Assembly (NCBI RefSeq): GCF_001945395.1
Contig: NZ_MSXV01000055.1
Coordinates: forward strand, 1 to 58,322
Length of the DNA: 58,322 nucleotides
Reading direction: 5' to 3'
DNA from: Pseudomonas sp. PA15(2017)
GTDB lineage: Bacteria > Pseudomonadota > Gammaproteobacteria > Pseudomonadales > Pseudomonadaceae
This document shows, piece by piece, positions 40,318 through 48,476 of the stretch; positions within the stretch are counted from its first letter, which is position 1; each line of letters starts with the position of its first letter. Both the position numbers and the translations under genes were made by a program. The notes under the pieces were generated by a model, which ran no database searches, had not been told where the DNA came from, and saw nothing but the letters and a program-made list of their open reading frames with translations.

Positions 40318-40430
40318 CATACCTGCAGCACAGGACGTGCTCAGGGTCATGGATGACATGACCATAGCTAGGATGGCAGCCGACAGGACGTTGGCATTGG
40401 TCAGTAAAAGCCCGCTTCGGCGGGTTTTTT
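40318..40430 (+). ncRNA. Rsm-type regulatory small RNA (RsmX/Y/Z class)
   Basis: About 113 bases between ech and vanK. It has four GGA motifs. Three sit in loops: AGCAC-AGGAC-GTGCT (40327-40341), a GTCA-TGGA-TGAC hairpin (40346-40357, or the wider GGTCAT/ATGACC pairing 40345-40363) and GCCGAC-AGGAC-GTTGGC (40379-40395). A fourth GGA lies at 40371-40373, between CCAT and ATGG arms. An intrinsic terminator ends it. A -10-like TAATCT is at 40307-40312 and a partial GacA box is at 40245. RNAs of this form bind and titrate RsmA/RsmE (CsrA) and free target mRNAs. Which paralogue this is cannot be told; the start base is estimated. Confidence 0.8.
40406..40430 (+). terminator. Intrinsic terminator of the Rsm-type RNA
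   Basis: AAAAGCCCGC and GCGGGTTTTTT pair around TTCG. It has a full T-run on the plus strand, where no protein gene precedes it; this is what first points to a small RNA gene here. Confidence 0.9.
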
Positions 40431-40488
40431 ATTGCCTGTGGAAAAGTGCGGCGGCTAGTGCGGCGGCGCAAGGCCACCGCAGCGTCTG

Positions 40489-40672
40489 TCATGTGCCCGC
40501 CTCGGTCAGTACGATGCCCAGTGGCCCGGGAACCGATCCCAGGCGGCCTGTCGACCGCAGCACCCACACCAGTGGCGCGTACCGCAGTCGGATAGGCCAG
40601 CGGCGCCAGCGCATGGAGCACCAGTTGCGCGGCGATGGTGACGAGAAGCAGACCCGCCTGCACATCGACCAC
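40489..40672 (-). pseudogene. Remnant of an MFS aromatic-acid transporter, C-terminal part
   Basis: On the minus strand one frame reads LAPLAYPTAVRATGVGAAV, and after a frameshift near 40555 another reads GRLGSVPGPLGIVLTEAG. Together they match the conserved end of MFS aromatic-acid transporters (YPTxxRATGVG...GRLGSxxGP). No intact gene remains. It is not a copy of the neighbouring vanK, which reads YGASVRATGVGWAIGIGRGG. The bases between it and the small RNA terminator show nothing else. Confidence 0.55.
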
Positions 40673-40729
40673 ACCCTGGCACTCTGGCGACGGACCGGGC
40701 GCGCGATGCCGCCTCGCGCCCGTTGTGGC

Positions 40730-42058
40730 TCAGGCCTGAGCGGGCGTCAGCTGCTGCGGCTTCTGCGCCGGCAGCAAGGTCAGCAACAGCACCGCCGCGG
40801 CGACGAACACCAGGGCGAACCAGGTGTAGAGCTGCAGCGGCTGCCAGCCGTCATCGAGCATGAAACCCGCCACGGTCGGCGACAGGATCGCCCCGCCACG
40901 ACCGATGCCGATCGCCCAGCCCACCCCGGTGGCCCGTACCGACGCGCCATAGATCAGCGGCGACAACGCATAGAGGCCGGCGACGCAGCCGTTGGAAAAC
41001 AGCCCGATCAGCAGGCCCATGCCCAGCGCCGCGGTGAACGACGAGCCCAGGCCGGTGAAGATCACCAGCAGCACGGCGGTGATCAGCATGAAGCCGGCCA
41101 GCACCCGCGCCAGGGAAAAGCGCGCCGATAACAACCCCAGCAGCGCCGCACCGAAGATGCCGCCGATGCTCAGCAGCACGCCACCAGTAACGCCCTGCTG
41201 CACCGACAACCCAGATTGGGTGAGCAGCTTGGGTGTCCAGCTCATGATGAAGTAGAAGCCGAACATCACCAGGAAGAACAGTACCCAGATCAGCAAGGTG
41301 CTGCGGCGTTGCTCAGGGTCGAACAGCCGCGCGAAGGAACCGCTGCCACCCTGCCCATCGCCCGCCAGCGACGGCAGCGCAGTCAGGCTCGGCTGGCCCA
41401 GTTTCAGGGCCAGACGATTGACCCGCACCAGCGCCTTGGCCGGCTGCTTGGAGAGCAGGAAATCCAGCGACTCGGGCAGCCACAGCAGCACCGGCACGAT
41501 GGCCACGAAGGTCATCAGCCCGCCGGCTAAGAACACCGAGCGCCAGCCCCAGTGCGACAGCAGCCACACCGCCAGCAGGCCACCGAGCGTGGCGCCCAGG
41601 GCATAGCCGGTGGATTGCAGACTGACCGCCAGGCCGCGCCAGCGCTTGCTGGCGTACTCGCTGGCGATCACATTGCTGCTGGCCAGGATGCCGCCGATAC
41701 CCAGCCCGGTGAAGCCGCGCAGCAGCGCCAGTTGGGTAGGCGTCTGGCTCAGTGCCGAGAGCAGCATGCCGGTGCCGGAAATCACCAGGCACAGCAGGAT
41801 CAGCGGGCGCCGACCGATGCGATCGGCCCAGGGCGCGATGAACAGCGAGCCGGTAGCCATGCCAAGCAACCCGGCGCTGAGCAGCAGGCCGATTTCCGCG
41901 CCACTGAGCGACCAATCGGCGGCCACCGACGAGGCCGTGAAGGCCATCACCAGCACATCGAAGCCATCGATCATGTTGAGCACGATGCATACGCCGATGG
42001 CGATCCATTGAAAGCCGCGCATCGGCCCCTGGTCGACGACCTGCCGGAGATCGCTCAT
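40730..42058 (-). CDS. vanK: MFS aromatic acid transporter, probable vanillate uptake protein
   Basis: The 442-residue product has twelve expected membrane helices. MFS signatures are present: IDGFDVLVMAF in helix 1 (about 31-41), the loop ADRIGRRPLIL, RGFTGLGIGGILASSNVIASEY, and the C-terminal SVRATGVGWAIGIGRGGAIL. These are those of the aromatic acid:proton symporter group (PcaK, VanK, BenK). ATG at 42058 has GGGAGG six bases upstream and is preferred over a start 51 bases earlier. It is divergent from vanA and shares the operator region, which gives the vanK name. The substrate is inferred from context. Confidence 0.85.
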   Translation of the reverse strand: MSDLRQVVDQGPMRGFQWIAIGVCIVLNMIDGFDVLVMAFTASSVAADWSLSGAEIGLLLSAGLLGMATGSLFIAPWADRIGRRPLILLCLVISGTGMLLSALSQTPTQLALLRGFTGLGIGGILASSNVIASEYASKRWRGLAVSLQSTGYALGATLGGLLAVWLLSHWGWRSVFLAGGLMTFVAIVPVLLWLPESLDFLLSKQPAKALVRVNRLALKLGQPSLTALPSLAGDGQGGSGSFARLFDPEQRRSTLLIWVLFFLVMFGFYFIMSWTPKLLTQSGLSVQQGVTGGVLLSIGGIFGAALLGLLSARFSLARVLAGFMLITAVLLVIFTGLGSSFTAALGMGLLIGLFSNGCVAGLYALSPLIYGASVRATGVGWAIGIGRGGAILSPTVAGFMLDDGWQPLQLYTWFALVFVAAAVLLLTLLPAQKPQQLTPAQA

Positions 42059-42194
42059 CGCGCACCTCCCGCCGCAGCCACGAAAGATAACGAGAAAGGC
42101 ATGCTGCAATCGGCAGCTGACGGAGCGAGGCGAAGGTTCATCGGCGCGGATCCTGGATTGTTGTTATGGGAGAAGCCGCAGCCAAGCTTGCAGA

Positions 42195-42206
42195 AGTGGA
42201 TCCAAT
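42195..42206. promoter_or_regulatory. VanR-type operator, vanK side
   Basis: AGTGGATCCAAT differs at one position from the 12-base palindrome ATTGGATCCAAT before vanA. It lies about 140 bases before the vanK start and probably gives VanR control of the transporter. Confidence 0.6.
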
Positions 42207-42386
42207 ATTCAATCCAGGCAACCGAAGCGACGAGCCTCTGAATACAGGCGCCCGAGGCCCGAGCCCCGTCGCTCGGGGCCTTGCTCGATCGGTGACACGG
42301 GAAGATTGCGTTCGCTGATCGGACAGTTTGTTTTGTTAACTGTTTTCCCGGACAGGCCTTGACATTAGGCTGATTAAAAACCAACC

Positions 42387-42398
42387 ATTGGATCCAAT
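42387..42398. promoter_or_regulatory. VanR operator before vanA
   Basis: ATTGGATCCAAT is a perfect 12-base palindrome and equals the VanR operator known from Caulobacter. It lies 23 bases after a TTGACA at 42359-42364, so it covers the -10 and start region of the vanA promoter. The 365-base vanK-vanA gap holds this site, the vanK site and no gene. Confidence 0.8.
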
Positions 42399-42423
42399 AA
42401 CTCCAACAATAACCGAGGTCGTC

Positions 42424-43488
42424 ATGTACCCGAAAAATGCCTGGTATGTAGCCTGCACCCCCGATGAGATCGCCGAGAAGCCCCTGGGCCGGCAGATTTG
42501 CGGGGAAAAGATCGTGTTCTATCGCGGCGCCGAGGGCCAGGTAGTGGCTCTCGAGGATTTCTGCCCGCACCGCGGCGCGCCGCTGTCGCTCGGCTATGTC
42601 GAGAACGGCAACCTGATCTGCGGCTATCACGGCCTGGAGATGGGCTGCGAAGGCAAGACCGTGTCGATGCCCGGCCAACGCGTGCGCGGCTTTCCCGGCA
42701 TCCGTGCATTCGCGGCGGTGGAGCGCTATGGCTTCATCTGGGTGTGGACCGGCGATCAGGCACTGGCCGATCCGGCCACCATCCATCATCTGGAATGGGC
42801 GGAAAATCCCGACTGGGCTTACGGCGGCGGGCTGTTCCACATCAATTGCGACTACCGGCTGATGGTCGACAACCTGATGGACCTGACTCATGAAACCTAC
42901 GTGCATGCCTCGAGCATCGGCCAGAAGGAGATCGACGAAGCGCCGCCGATCACCCAGGTCGAAGGCGATGAGGTGATCACCAGCCGCCACATGGAAAACA
43001 TCATGGCTCCGCCGTTCTGGCGCATGGCATTGCTCGGCAACGGCCTGGCCGACGATGTGCCGGTGGATCGCTGGCAGATCTGCCGCTTCAAACCGCCCAG
43101 CCACGTGATGATCGAAGTCGGTGTGGCCCACGCCGGGCACGGCGGCTACGAGGCGCCGGCCGAGGTCAAGGCGGCGAGCATCGTGGTCGATTTCATCACC
43201 CCGGAGAGCGAGACCTCGATCTGGTATTTCTGGGGCATGGCGCGCAGCTTCAAACCCGAGGACCAGGCACTGACCGACAGCATTCGCGAAGGCCAGGACA
43301 AGATTTTCAGCGAGGACCTGGAGATGCTCGAACGCCAGCAGCGCAACCTGCTCTGGCAGCCCGAGCGCGGGCTGCTCAAGCTCAACATCGACGCCGGTGG
43401 CGTGCAGTCGCGGCGCATCATCGACCGCCTGCTGGCTGAGGAGCAGGCCCTCGCCGCCCAGAAAATCGACGTCCGCCAGGTCGGCTGA
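42424..43488 (+). CDS. vanA: Vanillate O-demethylase, oxygenase subunit
   Basis: VanA uses oxygen and electrons from VanB to remove the methyl group of vanillate, giving protocatechuate and formaldehyde. The 354-residue product has a Rieske centre with C47, H49, C66 and H69 (FCPHRGAPLS and ICGYHG), the mononuclear iron region DNLMDLTHETYVH and the length usual for VanA. The ATG at 42424 gives MYPKNAWYVACTP, the family start. vanB follows after 58 bases. Confidence 0.97.
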   Translation: MYPKNAWYVACTPDEIAEKPLGRQICGEKIVFYRGAEGQVVALEDFCPHRGAPLSLGYVENGNLICGYHGLEMGCEGKTVSMPGQRVRGFPGIRAFAAVERYGFIWVWTGDQALADPATIHHLEWAENPDWAYGGGLFHINCDYRLMVDNLMDLTHETYVHASSIGQKEIDEAPPITQVEGDEVITSRHMENIMAPPFWRMALLGNGLADDVPVDRWQICRFKPPSHVMIEVGVAHAGHGGYEAPAEVKAASIVVDFITPESETSIWYFWGMARSFKPEDQALTDSIREGQDKIFSEDLEMLERQQRNLLWQPERGLLKLNIDAGGVQSRRIIDRLLAEEQALAAQKIDVRQVG

Positions 43489-43546
43489 CCCTTGCCCGTC
43501 GCGCGCCACCCAGGTGGTGCGCGCAAGCCTTGAAGAGAGCGCCACC

Positions 43547-44494
43547 ATGATCGACGTCATCGTCACCGCCATCGAGCCCCAGGCCCAGGACATTCTCAGC
43601 TTCGATCTGGCCCGCGCGGATGGAGAACCACTACCGGCCTTCAGCGCTGGCGCGCATATCGACGTGCACCTGCCGGATGGGCTGATTCGCCAGTATTCGC
43701 TGTGCAACCACCCCGAAGAGCGGCACCGCTATCAGATCGCCGTGCTGCGCAGCGCCGACTCGCGCGGCGGCTCCATCGCCATGCACGGCCTCGAGCAGGG
43801 CGTCAGGCTGAGCATCAGCGAACCACGCAACCTGTTTGCGCTGCAGCACGACGCCAGGCGCCACCTGCTGATGGCCGGCGGTATCGGCATCACCCCGATC
43901 CTGTGCATGGCCGAACGGCTGAGCCACATCGGCGGCGACTTCACCCTGCACTACTTCGCCCGCTCGGCGCCGCAGGCGGCGTTCGTCGAGCGCCTGCGCC
44001 AGTCACCGTTCGCCGAGCGCGTGCACCTGCATTTCGACGACGGCGAGGCGAGCAAGCGCCCGGATACCGCCGCGCTGATCGGCCCGACCCAGGCGCAGAC
44101 ACACCTGTACGTCTGCGGCCCGGGCGGTTTCATGGCGCATGTGCTGGACAGCGCCCGCGCGCTGGGCTGGACCAACGACAACCTGCACCGCGAGTACTTC
44201 AGCGCCGAACCGGACGACCAGCCCCAGGCGGGTTTCGAAGTGCAACTGGCCAGCAGCGGCGAAGTGCTCAAGGTGCCGGAAGGCATCAGCGTGGTGGAAG
44301 TGCTGCGCGGCATCGGCGTGGAAATTCCAGTGTCCTGCGAGCAGGGCATCTGCGGCACCTGCCTGACCCGCGTGCTGGAAGGCGAGCCGGATCACCGCGA
44401 TCTGTTTCTCAGCGAAGAAGAGCAGGCCGCCAACGACCAGTTCACGCCCTGCTGTTCAAGGGCGAAAAGCGCGCGGTTGGTGTTGGATATCTGA
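43547..44494 (+). CDS. vanB: Vanillate O-demethylase, reductase subunit
   Basis: VanB passes electrons from NADH through flavin and a plant-type 2Fe-2S cluster to VanA. The 315-residue protein has the flavin-binding RQYSLCNHPEE, the nucleotide-binding LMAGGIGITPILCMAE and CGPGGFM, and a C-terminal ferredoxin domain with CEQGICGTCLTRVLEG and a fourth Cys in TPCCS. ATG at 43547 gives MIDVIVTAIEP; a longer upstream frame overlaps vanA and is unlikely. Confidence 0.97.
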   Translation: MIDVIVTAIEPQAQDILSFDLARADGEPLPAFSAGAHIDVHLPDGLIRQYSLCNHPEERHRYQIAVLRSADSRGGSIAMHGLEQGVRLSISEPRNLFALQHDARRHLLMAGGIGITPILCMAERLSHIGGDFTLHYFARSAPQAAFVERLRQSPFAERVHLHFDDGEASKRPDTAALIGPTQAQTHLYVCGPGGFMAHVLDSARALGWTNDNLHREYFSAEPDDQPQAGFEVQLASSGEVLKVPEGISVVEVLRGIGVEIPVSCEQGICGTCLTRVLEGEPDHRDLFLSEEEQAANDQFTPCCSRAKSARLVLDI

Positions 44495-44510
44495 TCCCTG
44501 CCGGCAGCGA

Positions 44511-44570
44511 TGGTGGGCTGAAGCCCACCCTACACCCACCACCACCTGTAGGGTGGGCTTCAGCCCACCA
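44511..44570. terminator. Perfect 23-bp inverted repeat between vanB and the GNAT gene
   Basis: The arms (44511-44533 and 44548-44570) are perfectly complementary over 23 bases and include GTAGGGTGGGCTTCAGCCC. This is a known dispersed Pseudomonas repeat type, and each arm is itself palindromic. It lies between convergent genes and may act as a two-way terminator. Confidence 0.7.
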
Positions 44571-44600
44571 AATCGAATGCACGACACCTTCCTGAGCCGA

Positions 44601-45068
44601 TTACCCAGCACTGAGCTGACGGGCCATCACCAGAGTCCGCTCATCGCCTTCGACCACTTCGCGGACCACGGCATAACCCAGGGCCTTGTAGAACGGCACC
44701 GCCGTCAGTGACGCCGGCACCCGCAAGCACGGCACGGCAGCGGCCTGCGCGACGTCTTCGACATGGCCCATCAGCGCCTTGCCGACCCCGCGCCCTTGCA
44801 GTTCGGGCAGCACGAACACCGACCGCACCACATCGCCGGCCAGGCTGGCGGTGGCCACCACCCGCGCGCCATCGAGCGCCACGAATACTTCACGCGAGGC
44901 CATCAGTGCACGCACACTGGCGGCGTCGAAGTTGGCGGCCACCCGCTCGATCACCTGCGGCGGATAATCCGCGGCATTGCTGAGCCGCAACGCCTGCACG
45001 ATGACGTCGCTGATGGCGTCGGCATCCGCCTCGCGCGCCTGGCGGATCGCCCACTGCACCTCAGCCAT
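44601..45068 (-). CDS. GNAT-family N-acetyltransferase
   Basis: The 155-residue protein has the acetyl-CoA loop VLPELQGRGVGKALM (about 87-101) preceded by a VVRSVFV strand and followed by YKALGYAVVRE, the GNAT core. The substrate is unknown. Its start overlaps the end of vanR by eight bases, so it is co-transcribed and translationally coupled with that regulator. That association suggests a minor role with the van genes but proves none. Confidence 0.85.
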   Translation of the reverse strand: MAEVQWAIRQAREADADAISDVIVQALRLSNAADYPPQVIERVAANFDAASVRALMASREVFVALDGARVVATASLAGDVVRSVFVLPELQGRGVGKALMGHVEDVAQAAAVPCLRVPASLTAVPFYKALGYAVVREVVEGDERTLVMARQLSAG

Positions 45069-45774
45069 CGCGCAGGATCGTCATCGCGGCTTCACCCGTT
45101 TCATCGCCATGCACCGCGCGGGCGTAACGCAGGGTGGCGTTGGCGTGTTCGCGCATGATGTTTTCCGCGCGCGCGCCTTGGCCGTTGACCAGGGCATCGT
45201 AGACGGCGTGGTGCTGCATGTGGGCGAAGCTGAAGCGCCGGTATTCGCGGGGCATGTCGTTGCCATCCACGGCCAGTGAGCTGACCGAGGCGAACGGCAG
45301 GTGATCGTTGCGCGACAGGGCCATGGCGATGGCGCTGTTGCCGCTGGCCTCGATGATCGCCTGATGAAAACGCTTGTTGAGGTCGTGATAGATCTCCAGC
45401 TCCTCCATCACCACATGACCCTTCTCGAACAGCCGATCGCCCTCCACCAGGCACGCATACAGGCGATTGCGGATCTCGTCGCTGAGGCCGCGCTCGGCGG
45501 CCTGGCGCGCGGCCAGGCCTTCCAGCACGCCGCGCACTTCCACGGCGCCGGCGATATCGTCGTCGGTCACCGCCCGCACCGTGTAGCCACGGCCCGGGGC
45601 CTTGCACAGCAGACCTTCCTGCTCGAGGGTACGAAAGGCGATGCGAATCGGCGTACGCGAGACCTGCAGCCGCTCGGCGGTAGGAATTTCAGCGATACGT
45701 TCGCCCGCCGCCAACTCACCCGAGGCGATCATCTGCCGCAAGGCAGCCAGTACCCGCTGTCCGGATTTGTACAT
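45061..45774 (-). CDS. vanR: GntR-family (FadR/VanR) repressor of the van genes
   Basis: The 237-residue protein has an N-terminal winged HTH (GERIAEIPTAERLQVSRTPI, about 28-47, then RTLEQEGLL) and a C-terminal FCD ligand domain with EVRGVLEGLAARQAAERG and DLNKRFHQAIIEASGN. FCD regulators bind organic acids; VanR releases its site on binding vanillate. Two VanR-type operators near vanA and vanK support this name. ATG at 45774 has GAGG six bases upstream; an in-frame extension to 45906 overlaps the next gene and is not used. Confidence 0.88.
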   Translation of the reverse strand: MYKSGQRVLAALRQMIASGELAAGERIAEIPTAERLQVSRTPIRIAFRTLEQEGLLCKAPGRGYTVRAVTDDDIAGAVEVRGVLEGLAARQAAERGLSDEIRNRLYACLVEGDRLFEKGHVVMEELEIYHDLNKRFHQAIIEASGNSAIAMALSRNDHLPFASVSSLAVDGNDMPREYRRFSFAHMQHHAVYDALVNGQGARAENIMREHANATLRYARAVHGDETGEAAMTILRDG

Positions 45775-45805
45775 CACGCCCTCGCCCACCTGTCGACAGG
45801 CGCCA

Positions 45806-46192
45806 TCATAGCGCTCGCGGGCGTTGCAGTGCCCAGCCTGCCAAACCTGCGGACACGGCCTCGAACAACAGGGCCCACAGATTGAAGGTCTGCTGCGTGC
45901 CACCATCGAGCCACAGACCGGCGATACGCCCCAGCGCCAGGCTGGCGTAGAGCACCAGCAGCAAGATCAGCGCGGGCCGCGTCAGCTCGTGCCGCCACAC
46001 GGCCAGGGCGACAAACACCGCCAACCCGACCGACAGGGCGCCGTAATGGGCACGCACGTCGGTGACCGAGGACGACTCCATCAGCAGCATGCCGCTGACC
46101 GCGCCCATTTCCTGGGGCCACAGAAAGTAGGCAACGCCGAAAGCAGCGAGCACGAGCAGTTGCACGACGAGAAAGATACGGGCGTAGGGCAT
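45806..46192 (-). CDS. Small membrane protein, DUF4345-like
   Basis: A 128-residue protein with about four hydrophobic helices (near 4-24, 48-64, 72-92 and 104-124). It contains RAHYGALSVGLAVFVALAVW and LILLLVLYASLALGRIAGLW, the pattern of DUF4345 family proteins. No catalytic motif is seen and the function is unknown. ATG at 46192 has GGAGG eight bases upstream. It lies between vanR and pobR on the same strand. Confidence 0.75.
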   Translation of the reverse strand: MPYARIFLVVQLLVLAAFGVAYFLWPQEMGAVSGMLLMESSSVTDVRAHYGALSVGLAVFVALAVWRHELTRPALILLLVLYASLALGRIAGLWLDGGTQQTFNLWALLFEAVSAGLAGWALQRPRAL

Positions 46193-46231
46193 GGCGCAAT
46201 CCTCCGGGCACATGGGCTGAGCATAGGCCAG

Positions 46232-47098
46232 TCAGCGCTGTTGTCGGAAGGCGCTGGGCGTCTGGCCGGTGAGGCGCTTGAAGAACCGCGAGAAATACGC
46301 CGGCTCGGAGAACTGCAGGGTGTCGGCGATCTGGCTGAGGGTCATCGACGAATACACCAGCAGGCGCTTGGCCTCCAGCAACTGGCGCTGATGCACCAGG
46401 GCCTGGGCGCTCTGCCCGGCGTAGCGGCGGGTCATGCTGTTCAGGTGCGCGGTGGTGATGCCCAGGCGCCGGGCGTACCCCTCGACCGACAACTGCTCGC
46501 GAAAATGCCGCTCCACCAGACGATTGAACGCCGCCAGATGCTGTTCGCCACGGGCCGGCCGCTCGGCGGCCTGGCGCCCCAGCACCTGACGGCCAAGCCA
46601 CACCGCCAGCACGCCGACCAGCGACTGCAGCAGCAGGTTGCGCGCCGGCGCGCTCTGCCCGTACTCGCTGTCGATGGCATCGAACAGATGATCCAGCTGG
46701 GCGCGATCATCGCCCACCGGATAAAGCGCCGACGTGCTGAACACCGGATGCCGGGCGCCGAGGTGCGCCTCCAGCTGCGCCACCAATGGCGCGGCCAGGG
46801 TCAGCACGTAACCGTCGACGTCATCGGAGAACTGGAAGCCGTGCACGCACAAGGGCGGCAACACCTGCAGCGCCGGATCGGCGATGCGCGACTGCACGCC
46901 TTCCACTTCGATCAGCGCCGAGCCCTGGCGCAGATACAGCAACTGCAGCAGATCGGGATGGCGGTGCGGTTCGATCACCCAGTCATGCAGGCGGCTGCGC
47001 TTGGGAATCGACTCGCAGTGCAGCAAGTCGGGCGTCGGCCACTCCAGGGCGTCGCCGTACAGCTTGAACACCGGCACGGCGATCTGCGGCTGATTCAT
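46232..47098 (-). CDS. pobR: AraC-family activator PobR
   Basis: PobR activates pobA in response to 4-hydroxybenzoate. The 288-residue protein has an N-terminal cupin-like sensor (HRHPDLLQLLYLRQG near 57-71) and a C-terminal AraC domain with VEGYARRLGITTAHLNSMTR and ADTLQFSEPAYFSRFFKRLT (about 255-274). It is divergent from pobA with a 139-base shared promoter region, the standard Pseudomonas arrangement. ATG at 47098 has GGGAG just upstream. Confidence 0.92.
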   Translation of the reverse strand: MNQPQIAVPVFKLYGDALEWPTPDLLHCESIPKRSRLHDWVIEPHRHPDLLQLLYLRQGSALIEVEGVQSRIADPALQVLPPLCVHGFQFSDDVDGYVLTLAAPLVAQLEAHLGARHPVFSTSALYPVGDDRAQLDHLFDAIDSEYGQSAPARNLLLQSLVGVLAVWLGRQVLGRQAAERPARGEQHLAAFNRLVERHFREQLSVEGYARRLGITTAHLNSMTRRYAGQSAQALVHQRQLLEAKRLLVYSSMTLSQIADTLQFSEPAYFSRFFKRLTGQTPSAFRQQR

Positions 47099-47237
47099 GG
47101 CGGCTCCCGGAAAAGTGGCCGATAGGCGCACGGAGTTTATGAAAGTCCAAGTAAACGACGCGAATTTGCCTTATCCAGCGGCCAAGGCCAATCAAAAATA
47201 CAAGCACGACAGTCCACACAACAATATCGAGGACGCC

Positions 47238-48422
47238 ATGAAAACCACCGTCGCCATCATCGGGGCCGGCCCGGCCGGCCTGCTACTCGGCCAATTACTG
47301 CACAACGCCGGCATCGACACCGTGATTCTCGAACGCCAGCGCCCCGACTACGTGCTCGGTCGCATCCGCGCCGGGGTGCTCGAACAGGGCATGGTCGATC
47401 TGCTGCGCGAAGCCGGGGTCGGCGCGCGCATGGACCGCGAAGGCCTGGTGCACGATGGCTTCGAACTGGCCTTCGACGGCCGCCGCGAGCGTATCGACCT
47501 CAAAGGCCTGAGCGGCGGCAAGACGGTGATGATCTACGGCCAGACCGAGGTCACCCGTGACCTGATGGAAGCGCGCGAAGCGAGCGGCGCATTGACCCAC
47601 TACGAGGTGGGCGACGTGCAGTTGCACGATCTCAAGGGCGCCGCGCCCTATGTCACCTACCAAAAGGATGGCACGGCCCATCGCCTGGACTGCGACTACA
47701 TCGCGGGTTGCGACGGCTTCCATGGCGTATCGCGGCAATCGATCCCTGCCGATACCCTGAAGATCTTCGAACGGGTCTATCCGTTCGGCTGGCTCGGCGT
47801 ACTGGCCGACACCCCGCCGGTGGCCGAAGAGCTGATCTATGCCAGCCACCCGCGCGGCTTCGCCCTGTGCAGCATGCGCTCGCCGACGCGCACCCGCTAT
47901 TACGTGCAGGTCGGCCTCGACGAGCAGGTGCAGGACTGGCCCGACGAGCGCTTCTGGGGTGAATTGAAAGCCCGCCTGCCGGCCGATACGGCGGCCAATC
48001 TGGTCACCGGGCCGTCCATCGAGAAAAGCATCGCCCCGCTGCGCAGCTTCGTGGTCGAGCCCACGCAGTACGGCAAGCTGTTCCTGCTCGGCGACGCCGC
48101 CCATATCGTGCCGCCCACCGGCGCCAAGGGCCTCAACCTGGCCGCCAGCGACGTCAGCACCCTGTACCGCATTCTGCTCAAGGTGTACCGCGAAGGCCGC
48201 ACCGAGCTACTCGAGCGCTACTCGGCGATCTGCCTGCGTCGGGTCTGGAAGGCCGAGCGCTTTTCCTGGTGGATGACCGGCCTGCTGCACAACTTCCCGG
48301 ATACCGATGCCTTTACCGCGCGCATGCGCCAGACCGAGCTGGACTACTTCGTCGGCTCCGAAGCCGGGCGCACCAGCATCGCCGAGAATTACGTGGGGCT
48401 GCCCTACGAACCTGTCGAATAG
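47238..48422 (+). CDS. pobA: 4-hydroxybenzoate 3-monooxygenase
   Basis: PobA is a flavoprotein that hydroxylates 4-hydroxybenzoate to protocatechuate with NADPH and oxygen. The 394-residue length is exact. Motifs are the FAD loop AIIGAGPAGLLLG (7-19), RIRAGVLEQGMVDLL, the DG motif CDGFHGVSRQ and GDAAHIVPPTGAKGLNLA. The start at 47238 is chosen over longer in-frame starts because MKTTVAIIGAGP is the family N-terminus. Confidence 0.97.
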   Translation: MKTTVAIIGAGPAGLLLGQLLHNAGIDTVILERQRPDYVLGRIRAGVLEQGMVDLLREAGVGARMDREGLVHDGFELAFDGRRERIDLKGLSGGKTVMIYGQTEVTRDLMEAREASGALTHYEVGDVQLHDLKGAAPYVTYQKDGTAHRLDCDYIAGCDGFHGVSRQSIPADTLKIFERVYPFGWLGVLADTPPVAEELIYASHPRGFALCSMRSPTRTRYYVQVGLDEQVQDWPDERFWGELKARLPADTAANLVTGPSIEKSIAPLRSFVVEPTQYGKLFLLGDAAHIVPPTGAKGLNLAASDVSTLYRILLKVYREGRTELLERYSAICLRRVWKAERFSWWMTGLLHNFPDTDAFTARMRQTELDYFVGSEAGRTSIAENYVGLPYEPVE

Positions 48423-48476
48423 GTAAACAACCGCTGGCGGCGCTATGCTCGCGGAATCTTTCCGGAGGATTCCAGC

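Noticed and set aside
40313..41131. 272-residue plus-strand frame starting inside the small RNA
   Set aside because: It crosses the intrinsic terminator and runs antisense to vanK; its start is inside a GGA-rich structured RNA.
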